Source of the DNA: Delphinus delphis
Lineage: Eukaryota; Chordata; Mammalia; Artiodactyla; Delphinidae
Assembly: GCF_949987515.2 (NCBI RefSeq)
Contig: NC_082690.1
Location: 108,374,400-108,438,399 of the forward strand
Direction: 5' to 3'
DNA length: 64,000 nt
Position 1 is the first letter of the stretch; each line of letters starts with the position of its first letter. Under the pieces are notes generated by a model. It was not told the DNA's origin. It made no database searches and saw only the letters and a list, made by a program, of their open reading frames with translations. This document shows, piece after piece, positions 50,870 through 61,480 of this stretch. The position numbers were made by a program, and so were the translations under genes.

Positions 50870-51310
50870 GAATGCCTTAAAGACTGGTAGCTCTTGCATC
50901 AAGAGATAGAGTTGGTTTTCTCACTGCTTGAATTTGGGCTGACCTTGACCCTTATTGTGATGAAGAGAATGCTGGGGAAGTCCCACTGTGTCTAACTTGT
51001 GTGCTCTTGGAATGTGGTCGCTTGAACCACCTGAGCTGGCTGGCTGGAGAGGCCGCGTGGAGAATCATGGTGCTCTGGCCAAGAGCCAGCACCAAGCAAT
51101 AGGCATGTGAATCGAGGCCATCTTTGACCCTCCGGCCCTGATAAGCGTCCAAGGAGACTGCAGCTGTGAGAGTCACCCCACGCAGAGCCAGCAGGACAAC
51201 CTCCCAGCTGAGCCGAGCCCAGATGGCTGACCCACAGACTCATGAATAAGGAAAGAGCTGCAGTGTGAAGCCACTAACTTTAGGTGTGGTTTGCCATGCT
51301 GCAATAGATG
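50870..51310 (+). mobile_element. MLT1-type LTR
   Basis: Features include 'gaatttgggctgaccttgac', 'agaggccgcgtggagaatcatggtgctctggccaagagccagcaccaa', 'catgtgaatcgaggccatcttt', 'gagtcacccca', 'gctgacccacagactcatgaataagg' and 'agccactaactttaggtgtggtttg', an MLT1-like layout. Non-coding solo LTR or its remnant. Confidence 0.75.
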
Positions 51311-51599
51311 AAAAGAAATTAGGACCCCAAAGTGGGGTACATCATACCAAAATCCTGAAACGCATAGTGCTGGTTTGGGGACCAGGCATTGGGCAGAGGC
51401 TGAAAAAAAAAAGGCCTATTGTAAGATGCTGGACTTTGGACAGGGTGCTGTCTCTAATCGCATGAGACTTTGGTGTCTCTTGGAGGGGTGAGTGAATTTT
51501 ACTTTGGGGGGAATGTAAAAATTTATGGCCAGAGGGTGGGCAGGGGGAGGTTAGAGATGGGTGTAAATCCTTTGCAGTTCCCCCCAGTCGGAGTTCCCC

Positions 51600-51835
51600 C
51601 CAACTATTTCCATCATCACGGAATGCTGCTGCCATGTGGACATGTCTGAGCTGGGCTGCTAGAAAAGCCACGTGGAGGAGAGCTGAGGCACCCTGGCTGA
51701 CAGCCCAACAGCTCCAGACTCCGGAGGCTAGCTGAGACCACCCAGTCACCCCCAAGCTGCCGCTGGGACGAGCCAGGTGAGACCAGCCAGGTGAGGAGCC
51801 CAATACGCTGACCCACAGACACAGGAGCAAACAGT
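51600..51835 (+). mobile_element. Partial MLT1-like LTR
   Basis: Resembles the right half of the element ending at 51310: 'gccacgtggaggagagctgaggcaccctggctgacagccc', 'gctgagaccacccagtcacc' and 'acgctgacccacagacacagg'. Either a second insertion or the other end of one damaged provirus; 51320-51600 between them could be internal sequence but was not identified. Confidence 0.55.
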
Positions 51836-52835
51836 TGCATTGGTTTGCTTCAGAGTTTTTAGATAAGGACTTGAAAATAACCTTGATAAGTAGGTTCAAG
51901 AAAATAGATGACAAGATGGAGAATTTCACCAGAGAAGTAAAATCTCTATGAAAAAGAAAGAAAGGAAATTCCAGAACAAAAAGGACCCTCATGGAAATTA
52001 AGAAATGCAGTAGATGAATTTGCTGGCAGAGGAGAAGAGAATATTTGTGAATTGGAGAAAATAGCCAGGTTAGAGTATGGAGGGAAAGTAGATTAAACAT
52101 CTAGGAAAAAGTGCAAGGCATATAAGATGAGGTTAGAAGTTCTAATACACGTAACACCTTAGAAGGACAGGAGGCGAAATGGAGAACAAATCATTTTGAA
52201 GCCTCAGTGGCACAGAATTTTCCCCAAATGATGGAAGACATCAGGCCACAGATCCAAACGGCTCTTTGGATCCAGCTGGAGAGAGAGACAAGGTACAACA
52301 GACCCAGGCCCATCGGAGTAACCCTGCTGAAGACTGCAGGGAACATTGTAGAAGCTCTAAAGTCAGGGGGGTGGGGGTGAGAATGATGACACATCATCCT
52401 GATGGTTGACTTGTCAATGGAAAGGATGAAAGCCAGAATGACATCCTTAAAGTGCTCAAGGAAAATTCCTACCAACTTAGCATGCTATACCCCGTCAAAT
52501 ACGTTCTTAAAAATGAAGGTTCAAGTGAAATAATCCAGTCACAAGAGGATAAACTCTGTATAGTTCCACTTGTATGAGGACCTAGAGTCATCAAGTCTAC
52601 AGAGACAGAAAGCACGATGGTGGGGCTGGGCCTGAGGGGAGGGGGATGGGGAGTGAGCATTCAAGGGGGACAGGGTGTCAGTTTGGGAAGATGAAACAGC
52701 TCTGGAGATGATGGTGATGGTTACACAACAACGTGAATGTGCTTAATGCCCCTGAATGATACAGTTAAAAATGGTTAAAATGGTACATTTTATGTTATGC
52801 ATATTTTCTACAATAATTATAAAAAAAGAAGGTGA

Positions 52836-53131
52836 GGGCTTCCCTGGTGGCGCAGTGGTTGAGAATCCGCCTGCCAATGCAGGGGACACGGGTTCGAGCC
52901 CTGGTCTGGGAGGATCCCACATGCTGTGGAGCAACTGGGCCCACGAGCCACAACTACTGAGCCTGCGCGCCTGGAGCCTGTGCTCCGCAACAAGAGAGGC
53001 CGCGACAGTGAGAGGCCCGCGCACCGCGATGAAGAGTGGCCCCCGTTCGCCGCAACTAGAGAAAGCCCTCGCACAGAAACGAAGACCCAACACAGCCAAA
53101 AATAATAAATAAATTAATTAATTTAAAAAAA
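52836..53131 (+). repeat. CHR-1-type SINE, near full length
   Basis: Starts ggcttccctggtggcgcag and contains the tRNA-like A box (tggcgcagtggttgag) and B box (gggttcgagccctgg), the CHR-specific middle (ctgtgctccgcaacaagag, ccgcaactagagaaagccc) and an A/T-rich tail. Flanking duplications of about 13 bases (aaaaagaaggtga) occur at 52823-52835 and 53132-53144. It is better preserved than the L1 around it, so it inserted later. Confidence 0.94.
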
Positions 53132-53928
53132 AAAAAGAAGGTGAAAACTAGACCAAGAGAATTCACTGCTGGGAGACCTGCACTGAAAGAACGACTTAGG
53201 GGTCTCCCCAGGTAGAGAGCAATGGTCCCAGAAGGATACCCAGAAATACAGGAAGGAATTAAGAATGTAGAAAAGGACAGATATGTGAGAAAGTTTAAGT
53301 TAGTAAATTAAAGTGGCTGAAATAATCGCGATAGTGTCTCCTGAGGTTTAAGGCATAGCTACAGCTAAAAATACATGATAAGAATAGCATAAAAGGGAGG
53401 AGGCATCAGTGGAGATAAACAGTGGTGAGCACCATGTGTTGTCAGGGAAACGGTAAAAGTGCTCATCTGAGGTCGACTCCAGCGAGTCAAGGATGTGTGT
53501 GATAATCTCTAGGCAACCACTGATGGAATAATAAAGGACTGTAGAATTAACAAGCTAATAGGGGATAAAAATTAATTAATAACAAGTTTTGATTAACCCA
53601 AAGAAGCAGGAAAGGAAGTCAAACGGAAGTGATGGGACAAATGGGAAAAAGAAAAGTGAGATAGCAGATTGCATGCATTGCAGAGGGACTAAATATTCCA
53701 ATTAAAAAACCAAGATCGTCAGATGAGATTTAAAAAAACAATTTGATGTTGCCTATAAATATACTGAAATAGATAGGCATAGAAATGTTGACAGTAAAAG
53801 GATAGAAAAAGACATACATTGGCGTTGCCCAGTGAAAGCTAGTGCAGGTAAACTAATATAAGACAAAGAAGACTTTAAGTATTGCCAGAGATGAAGAGGG
53901 GATATTTCATCATTTAAAAAGCGGTCAA

Positions 53929-54044
53929 GGGAATTCCCTGGCAGTCTAGTGGTTAGGACACCATGCTTCCACTGTAGGGGGCAGGGGTTCCATCCCTGGT
54001 TGGGGAACTAAGATCCCGCATGCCACGTGGCAAAAAAAAAAAAA
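53929..54044 (+). repeat. CHR-2-type SINE
   Basis: Reads gggaattccctggcagtctagtggttaggac... to gggaactaagatcccgcatgcc followed by a 17-base A run. Flanked by 12-base duplications aaaagcggtcaa (53917-53928) and aaaagtggtcaa (54045-54056). It interrupts the L1 copy at 51.8-57.5 kb. Confidence 0.93.
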
Positions 54045-57000
54045 AAAAGTGGTCAAAATTTGGTGGGAAGAGATCAATTTTAAATCTGTATGTGCTTAAC
54101 AACATAAGCTTTAAATATGTAAGAGCAAAAGCTGGCAGAACTAAAGGTGAAAGAGAAAATCCACAGTCATGGTGGGAGATTTGAATGCACCTCGGTGGGC
54201 AACAGATAGAGGAGCTGTGAAAACATCTAAAGAGAGACGCGTCTGAATGAACCGAGGAGGAACTTGACGTGATCAACACTTACAGAACACCGTGCTCAGT
54301 GCCCAAAGGGCGTCTAAGCTTCCCAAGCACACAGGGAACATCTACCAGAAGGGACCGTGTGCAGGGCTTGAAGAGCAAGTCCCAACAAATTTCAAAGAAA
54401 GTAAGTCACATGTGTATGTTCTCTGACCACAGAGAGATTACGCTAGGAATGAATGAGAAAAAGATAACTGGAAAATCCTTAAGTGTTTTGGAAATTAAAT
54501 ATCTCAAGGATCGAAGAGGAAATCTGATAAGAATTGAAAAATACTTTGAATTGAATCACAATAAAACTGTTCCGTATCACAACTTACAGCTAAAATAAGT
54601 GCTTGAGGTACCATGAAATAGTGCTTAGAGGAAACTTTGTGATCTTAAATCATATATTAAGAGAAGAGGAGAGGCCAAAGTCTGTCTCAAGAAGTTTAAA
54701 CGATAGTAAATTAAATCCCAAGCAGGTAGATGGAAAGAGATAATAAAGGTAAGAGCACAATTCAATGAAATAAAAAATGAACATTTCGTTAAGGAAAATC
54801 AACAAAGCCAAAATTTGATTTTCTGAAAAGACTAACTAGAGATATTTTAAGAACCTATTTAGAGGATATTACGTACAAAAATCATCTTGATAGTTTAGGT
54901 AAAATAGATTAATTCCTAAAAACACCACAACATATAAAAGCAGACGTAAGAAGAAACTTAAAAATCCAAATTGCCCAATTTTAATGAAATAAATTAGATT
55001 TGGAATTTACACACAAAAAAGCCTTAGGTCTAGATGACTTCACCAGTAGATTCTTCCTTAAATGGGAAGAAATAATACCAATTTTATACAAATCTTTTTA
55101 GAGGATTTTTATGAGTCAGTATAACCTTGATATCAAAACCCAACAAGGATGTTTCAAGAAAGAAAAGTCACAGGCCAGTCTCTCTCGTGAACATGGATGC
55201 AAATATCCTACCTGCAATACCAACAAATCGAACCCAATGCCATATGTAAAGATAAATGATCGAGTGTAGTTCAATCCAGTGACGCAAGGTTGGTTTAGCA
55301 GCCGAAAACCAATCAACATTATTCACCACATCAACAGAACAAGTAAGAAAACAACATATAAGCAACTCAAAAGATGCAGAAAAACATGTGATAAGACTCA
55401 AGACCCGTTCATAATTAAAAACACAACCCTTAGAGAACTAGGAATAGGAGGAAACTCCATTACGTAAAAAACAAACACAAAAGCAAACAGAATCTAAGCA
55501 AACGTCATGCTTAATGGTGAAATACTCCTCCTGAGATGCGGAGTAAGACAAGGATGTCCGCCATTACCGTGTCTACTTAATATTATCCCCAAAGTCTCAG
55601 CCAGTGCATTGGGTGACGGGAGGGGGGAAGGAAATGAAAGATACAATAATTGGACAGGACAAAGTAAAACTTTTGTCATTATTTGCAAATGACATAATCA
55701 CATATGTTAAAAACCCCTTCAGAATCTTCAGATACATTATTCTATGGCTAAATGAATTTAGAAAGAACACCGGTTTTAAAGATGATATACAAAAAGCAAT
55801 TGTATTTCTCTATGTTAGTAACAAGCAACTAGAAAATGAAATAAAAAGATACCAATTGTAACAGCATCAAAACCCACAAGATACCTAAGAATAAATCTGC
55901 TGGAGGTGAACAAGACCTCTACACAGAAACATACTAGACATTAGTGAGAGAGATTAAAGAGGCCCTAAATCAGTTGAGGGCTACAGAATACGTTTATAAA
56001 TTGGAAGACTCAATATGTGTTAAGAGGTGAATTTTGAGGTATGTATGGGTCAAACGTACTTCCAATCCATAGCAGAGTGCTTTCATTGATTCGGTTCCGG
56101 GGGGCACAATTTTCAAGCTGATTCTAAAATATTGGTGAAAAAGCAAAGGGCTAAGGTAGACAAGACAATTTTGAAGAACACCAAAGTTGAGGACTCACAC
56201 TGCCAGTTCAAAGGTACCGTAAAGCTACAGCGATGAGTAGAGTGTATTAGAGAGGTGTGGTGTTAGAATACGCTTTTAACACAGCCGTGTTGGGTAGAGG
56301 ATAGATCAGCCGGACACAATAAAACATTCAGAAGCACAGACACGCATATGTGGTCACTGTGTTTACAACCGAGGCACTATTGCAATCCAGTGGGGGAAAG
56401 AATGTTCTCTTCAGTCAATGGTACTGGGACAATTTGGATAGCTGTATGCAAAAGATATGAAGCATGATCCCCACCACACAGCCGTCACAAAATTAATTCA
56501 CGTTAGATTTTAGATCAAAGCGTGCAGGCAGAGACCATCAGACCTCCAGAAGAGAGCAAGAGAATATCTTTATGACCTTGGAAGATTTCCCCAAACACAA
56601 GCAACACTGACAACAACAAAATTCGACAAATCGCCCTTCCTTAAAATTAAGACCTTCTAGACATCAAAAGACATCATTAAAGGAACGAACAGATGCTCTA
56701 CAGGCCAGGAAAGGATATTTTCTGGTAAAGGACTTGTAGCCAAAATATACTGAGAATATGCCTACAGATCAGTAAGAAAAAGACCACATGATTTAAAAAG
56801 ATGATTTGAACAGGTGCTTTTCACGTAGGATGCCCAAATGTCAGTAAGCCCATGAGAAGGCGCTCAACATCATGACCTATTAGGGAAATGCAGATGAAAA
56901 CCCGAAAGGGGTACCCGTATATACGCTCGCTAAAATGGCCAAACTTAAAAAGGCTGACAACATCCAGCGTCGCAGACGCTGTGGAGTGACAGACGCCCGT

Positions 57001-57780
57001 GCGCTGCTGGTGGGAACGTGTGTTGGTTCACTTTGGAAAGCTGTTTGGCTGTAGCCTTGGGACCTGGCATTTCGTATTCTCCAGATACTTAACCCAGAGA
57101 AACGAGTGTTCACGTCCACCAAATATATCTATCAGAATCTTTAGAGCGGCTTCCCTCATAGGAAGGCCAGCCAGTGACAAAGCTGTATGCAAATACGGTT
57201 CCGCGCAGGCTCAAGGACAGGCAAGACTGTTCTACGGTGAGAGGAGCCAGGATAGGGGTTACCTGTGGCGGCAGGGGTGGGGGGCGTCGGGGAGGCTTCC
57301 CTGGGGAGGCGGGAAGGAAACTGCTGGTGGGACGGAAGTGTTCTATGTCCCGACCTCGTGGGTTTTTATGTAGGGTATATATACGTAAAACTAAGCTGAT
57401 CTGTTCCTGCAGGACTCGTGCACTTTACAATAAATAAATCATACCATAGTTTTTATAAAAGCCTTTCAAGATAAGCAGCTTTTAAAGTTCTCGGGGACAG
57501 GTGGTTTCTACTTAGCCCAGAGTTGGCCACTTTTGAGCGCAGAGCATATGAGATGCTCTCCAGTGAGACAAAGGCCCCCCATGTTACTGGACGTTACTGG
57601 ACGTTACTGGACAGTGGGCCAGGCCCATGTGCAGAAGGCACTCAGGTCTGTGTCCCCGCATCTCCTCCGACCGGGGCTCACCTGAGCACATGCATTCACA
57701 GGGGTCCCCTGCATGCAGCACCCAGGCCTGGTGACACTACGCACCTACACGGGAGGGGGCGGCAACTTACATACTTCAGG

Positions 57781-57823
57781 ACACACGCGTGCGTGCGCGC
57801 GCGCACACACACACACGCACACG
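57781..57823. repeat. Alternating purine-pyrimidine (CA/CG)n tract
   Basis: Forty-three consecutive bases alternate purine and pyrimidine without a break (ac, gc and gt units, with a central (gc)n core followed by (ac)n). This is classic Z-DNA-prone sequence. Confidence 0.9.
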
Positions 57824-58569
57824 GGCTTGGAGGGGGAGCCAAAGCAGGCTACGGGAGGCCCTGAGATTCCTCCTCTGGGGCTTGGGCCACTGGCCCCATG
57901 AGCCCCTCACCCCCGGCCTGAGCCCCGGGGGGGGACGTCCCCTGGCCTCAGGTTCCCGCCTCTTGCAGTCCCCCCAGGTGGTGTGTGAGCAGGCGGTGGC
58001 CGGGCCCTCCACAGGTGCCCCACTGGGAAGGGCCCCACTGGCCGTGCCCGCCGAGGCCTGGACGAGGCCCGAGGTTCTCAGATCCCACTTCACTTGAACA
58101 AAGGACCACACCCAGTGACTGCCCCAGTGGCCTCCAGGGGCTGCCGCCACCCTCGTCTCTGCCAGGTCCACGGAACAAAGCCATGGCCTTTGCAACCAAG
58201 CAGCCCCCCAGGCCGACGGGAAGCCAGGGCTGGGGACACTGGGGCCCGGCCAGCTCCGCTCAGGCCTGCTGCGGCCTGGCCCCTGCTCTGGTGACAGCCC
58301 CATGGCCAGCCTCTCTGCTGGACACGAAGACTCTGCGGTCTCTGGGGAAGGGCCTGGCTGGCCCCTCTCTCTGAGGGCCTTCTCCTCTCTCCAGGCTGGG
58401 CTTGGCCCGGGGAGGGCGTGAGTGCCCTTTTCTGGTGGCTCCAACACCAGGCAGGTGGGACGGGCGGTAGGACTCACCTTGGGCACGCTGAGCCCTGCAG
58501 GAGAGCGCGCGTCCCCTTCCCTCTGTCTGAGAAAGGAGGCACCCTCCGCCACCCCTTCGACAGAGAGAA

Positions 58570-58775
58570 GGACCCGGATGGATACTAGATTTTTATCAAT
58601 GCTTTTCCCACATCACTTGATAGGATCCTGAGAGTTTTCTCTGCGGCCTGTGGATGTGATGGGTTCTGCTAATGGAATTCTGAATATTGAACCGGCCGGG
58701 CTTATCTGGAATAAATCTCACTTGGTTGCGGTGTTTCATTTTTTTATCCATCATTATAGAGTTGGTTGTTCTCTC
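58570..58775 (-). repeat. L1 ORF2 fragment, reversed
   Basis: Plus strand reads 'gatactagatttttatcaatgcttttcccacatcacttgat', 'attctgaatattgaaccgg' and 'ctggaataaatctcacttgg', the reverse complement of L1 ORF2 RT-coding sequence. Confidence 0.75.
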
Positions 58776-58899
58776 TCAATAATGTAGAAAACCCCCGGGA
58801 ACCCACTGCTCAGAATAAAAGCTAGACCCCGACAGCCCCCAATTCAACCATCCCCCTGCCTCTGCCACCCTGGGGAGCCATCGACCTGAATCCATGTCC

Positions 58900-59480
58900 T
58901 TCACTCCTTGCTCTCCTGATTATATAACTTTATCACACTTATATATATCCAAAAAAGGGCATATATTTTTTATTTTAGTGATTTAAACTTTATAGAAACG
59001 TATTATGCTTTTCCCTGGGCTTATGTTGCCAAGACCCGCCCCCACGGTTGTGAGTCACCCTGGTCCGTTCGTTTTGACTGGTGGAAAGGACACCTCTGTG
59101 TGGACACTCCAAGTACATTCACTCTCCCTCCTGGATGGGCACGTGGCTCGGTGAGGGCAGGACGACACGCACTCCTGGTTACCTTCTCCGGCTGGGCACG
59201 GACTGGAGTTTCCCCAGGCTGAGTACCCAGGCATGCCACAGCCGGGTCATCGGTATGTGAAATTGCACCTTACAGGTGATGCCGCGCTGTCCTTCAAAGT
59301 GGTGGCTCTGCTAAGCGTCCCACTAGAGGTTCAGGAGAGACCCGGGGCCCCACATTGCCCCACATCCCCGTCTGCTGCCCTAGTGATCAGGCTTCGGGAT
59401 TTACGCCAGATGAAACCAGTGTCAGCGATGCTCTCACACACTGACTGGCCACGTGTCCTCCACTGTGAAAGGCACAGCCC
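58900..59480 (-). repeat. L1 3'-region fragment, reversed and GC-drifted
   Basis: Pieces such as 'ctggatgggcacgtggctcgg', 'gagtacccaggcatgccacagccgggtcatcggtatgtg' and 'ccttcaaagtggtggctctgc' line up with the reversed L1 ORF2 3' end, though with strong C/G drift at CpG-like sites. On a minus-strand L1 this 3' part should lie left of the RT part at 58570, but lies right of it, so the two are separate or rearranged. Confidence 0.55.
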
Positions 59481-59540
59481 TGGGCCATTTTTCTGTTCAG
59501 TTATTTGTGCACCTATTGATTAGTTTGATGTAAATTGTCT

Positions 59541-59600
59541 GTCTTTCTCCCTCCCTCCCTCCCTCCCTTCCTTCTTTCTTTCTCCCTCCCTCCCTCCCTC

Positions 59601-59639
<39 letters not shown>

Positions 59640-59680
59640 CTTCCCTCCCTTCCTATCTCTCTACCTACCAACCAACCAAT
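59541..59680. repeat. (CCCT)n, (CTTT)n and (CT)n polypyrimidine tract
   Basis: Pyrimidine-only strand with ccct units at each end, cttt units near 59570, and a pure (ct)n run at about 59604-59634, ending in tacc/aacc units near 59665-59680. It separates minus-strand L1 sequence from a MaLR-type LTR. Confidence 0.95.
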
Positions 59681-59714
59681 TCTTTGTCAATTCATGTATT
59701 GGGAATACATATTC

Positions 59715-60190
59715 CTGTATTAGGCAGTAAAAGGCTTCCCAAAGATGTTCTAATCCCCAGAACCTATGAATATGTCACCTTACGTGGTACAAGGGACTTT
59801 ACGGATGCAGTTCAGGTGCTGCACCTTGAGATGGGTAGAGTATTCTAGATTATCCAGGTGGGCCCGATTAGACATTTGAGTCCTTAAAAGTGGGGCCTTT
59901 CCCAGCTGTGGTTGAAAGAAGCCGTGACTGTGGGAAAGAGGCCAGAGAGCAGCAATGTGACGGCTTTGAAGGTAGAGGAAAGGGCCAAGGACCCTTTAGA
60001 AGCTGAAAAAGGTCAGGCATGGATTCTCTCCTGGGGCCTCCAGAAGGAACCAGCCCTGTGATACCTTTCAGACCCTCAGGCTGTGTGGGACTTCTGACCT
60101 ACAGAAGAACCAAAAGAGGATAAATGCATGCTGTTTGAAGCCACTAGGTTTGAGGGAATTTCTTACAGCAACAATAGAAAACTAGTGCAA
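59715..60190 (+). mobile_element. MaLR (MLT1-like) solo LTR
   Basis: Contains 'ttctaatccccagaacctatgaatatgtcacctta', 'atccaggtgggccc', 'ctccagaaggaaccagccctg', 'cttctgacctacagaa' and 'ctgtttgaagccactaggttt' in MaLR LTR order, ending in 'aaaactagtgcaa'. Non-coding. The exact subfamily is not resolved by eye. Confidence 0.75.
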
Positions 60191-60214
60191 ATCCCACTTT
60201 GAAAATTATCTTTT

Positions 60215-60895
60215 CACTTTTTTAAGGTGTCTTTCAATGGACAGAAGTGCTTATTTTACAGAAACAAATTTATTAATATTTTTCTTTCATAGTCAATGCT
60301 TTTGTGTCTCATGTGAGGAATATTCCTTTATGCTAAGTTTTGAAAGATACAAACTAACATACTTTCTAATGGTTATAAGCTTTGTATTTGACATTTCATT
60401 CTTAGGCCCATCTGGAGTGAATTTTTGAATATGGCGTGAGGTCGGGGCCCAACCTCACTTTCTCATTCTGAATAATCACCTATTCCAGCGACTGGCAATG
60501 CCATTTTGATCACACTCAGAAACCTCCCATTTGTGCAGGTCTTTTCTGGGCTCTCTGTTCCACTGGGCTAATGAGCGATTCCTGCACCCACACTGCAGCA
60601 TCTGAATCACTATGCGTTACATCATATGTCCTGGTACCTGGAAGAAATGGTCTTTCCCTGAGCTTCTGAAAAAGGTCTTGGTATTTGTGGCTCCTTATTC
60701 TTCCACAGAAATTTTTGAATCATCAGATTATGTTTCATGGAAAAAAAAAAAACCTATCGGGGTTTTTATTGGAATTATACTGAATTTATAGATGAAGGAG
60801 GAAGAAATGAATTGACATCTTTATAACACTGTCTCTTATTTATGAATATGGTATATCTCTCCCTTTATGTAAGTTTTTGAAATCTCTAAATAAAG
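60215..60895 (-). repeat. L1 ORF2 fragment, reversed
   Basis: Plus strand contains 'cccatctggagtgaatttttgaatatggcgtgagg', 'ctctctgttccactgggctaatg' and 'ttattggaattatactgaatttatagatgaagg' with 'tttatgaatatggtatatctctccctttatgtaag', all reverse-complement L1 ORF2 3' part. Confidence 0.8.
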
Positions 60896-60904
60896 CAAAA
60901 ATTT

Positions 60905-61285
60905 TGTTCTTTAAAAAAAAACTAACAAAATAGATAAAGCTCTGGTGAGACTGAGGGAAGATAGAAATAAAAATACTATAAAAGAAAATACGGAAACATT
61001 ACAAATAGGGATTTGAAAGCTAATAAAAGAATATTCTCAACAACTATATGCCAGAAACTTTGGAAAACCTAGACAGGAACGGCTATATTCTCAGGAAAAT
61101 ATCTAACTCAATAGAACGGACTCCGGATGGAATAAAACATTTGAATAAGCCTACAACTACTAAAGGTATTAAAGTGGTGGTTAAAATATCTTCCCACAAG
61201 GAAAAGCCAGGGCCAGATGGCTTTATCCCAAATTGTACTAAACTTTCAAGGAACAGATCATCACAATTTTATACAAACATCTTAA
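60905..61285 (+). repeat. L1 ORF2 fragment, direct
   Basis: 'caacaactatatgccagaaactttggaaaacctagacagg' and 'aaaatatcttcccacaaggaaaagccagggccagatggctttatccc' are direct-strand L1 ORF2 sequence between the endonuclease and RT parts. It directly abuts a reversed L1 piece on its left. Confidence 0.8.
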
Positions 61286-61304
61286 ACTGAATGAAAAATG
61301 AAAA

Positions 61305-61480
61305 CATGTCAAAATTTGAGGGATGCAGCTAAAGCAGGTCTCAGAGGGAAATTTATAGCATTCAATGACATAGTAAAAGAAAAGAAAAGTCCTAAATCAA
61401 TGATCTAAGTTTCTACCTTAAGAAACTAGAAAAAGAAGAGCAAACGAAACCCAAAGTAAGCAGAAGGGTGGAAATGATAG
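61305..61480 (+). repeat. L1 ORF2 fragment, direct, out of order
   Basis: 'gggatgcagctaaagcaggtctcagagggaaatttatagcattcaatg' and 'taccttaagaaactagaaaaagaagagcaaacgaaacccaaagtaagcagaagg' are L1 ORF2 sequence that normally precedes the segment found at 60905-61285. Here it follows it. Confidence 0.8.

Larger units (their letters stand above)
51840..57450 (+). repeat. L1M-type LINE, long, interrupted by two SINEs
   Basis: Plus-strand L1. From 51840 to about 53930 it resembles the upstream region of old L1M elements ('tagcatgctataccccgtcaaatacgttcttaaaaatgaagg' near 52480). Endonuclease-coding ORF2 sequence follows ('catggtgggagatttgaatgcacc' at 54170, 'ctctgaccacagagagattacgctaggaatgaatgag' at 54420), then the RT part ('gtaagacaaggatgtccgccattaccgtgtctacttaatatta' at 55542; the encoded RQGCPPLPCLLN is the L1 version of the conserved RT motif) and the L1 3' end near 57430. 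Two CHR SINEs (52836, 53929) interrupt it. Many stops and frameshifts; inactive. Confidence 0.85.

Noticed and set aside
52836..53131. tRNA gene (A and B box present)
   Set aside because: The tRNA-like head is followed by CHR-specific sequence and flanked by target-site duplications, so it is a SINE.
54269..55861. Open frames of 60-109 aa in the 54-56 kb region as possible genes
   Set aside because: They are broken pieces of L1 ORF2 (endonuclease and reverse-transcriptase parts).
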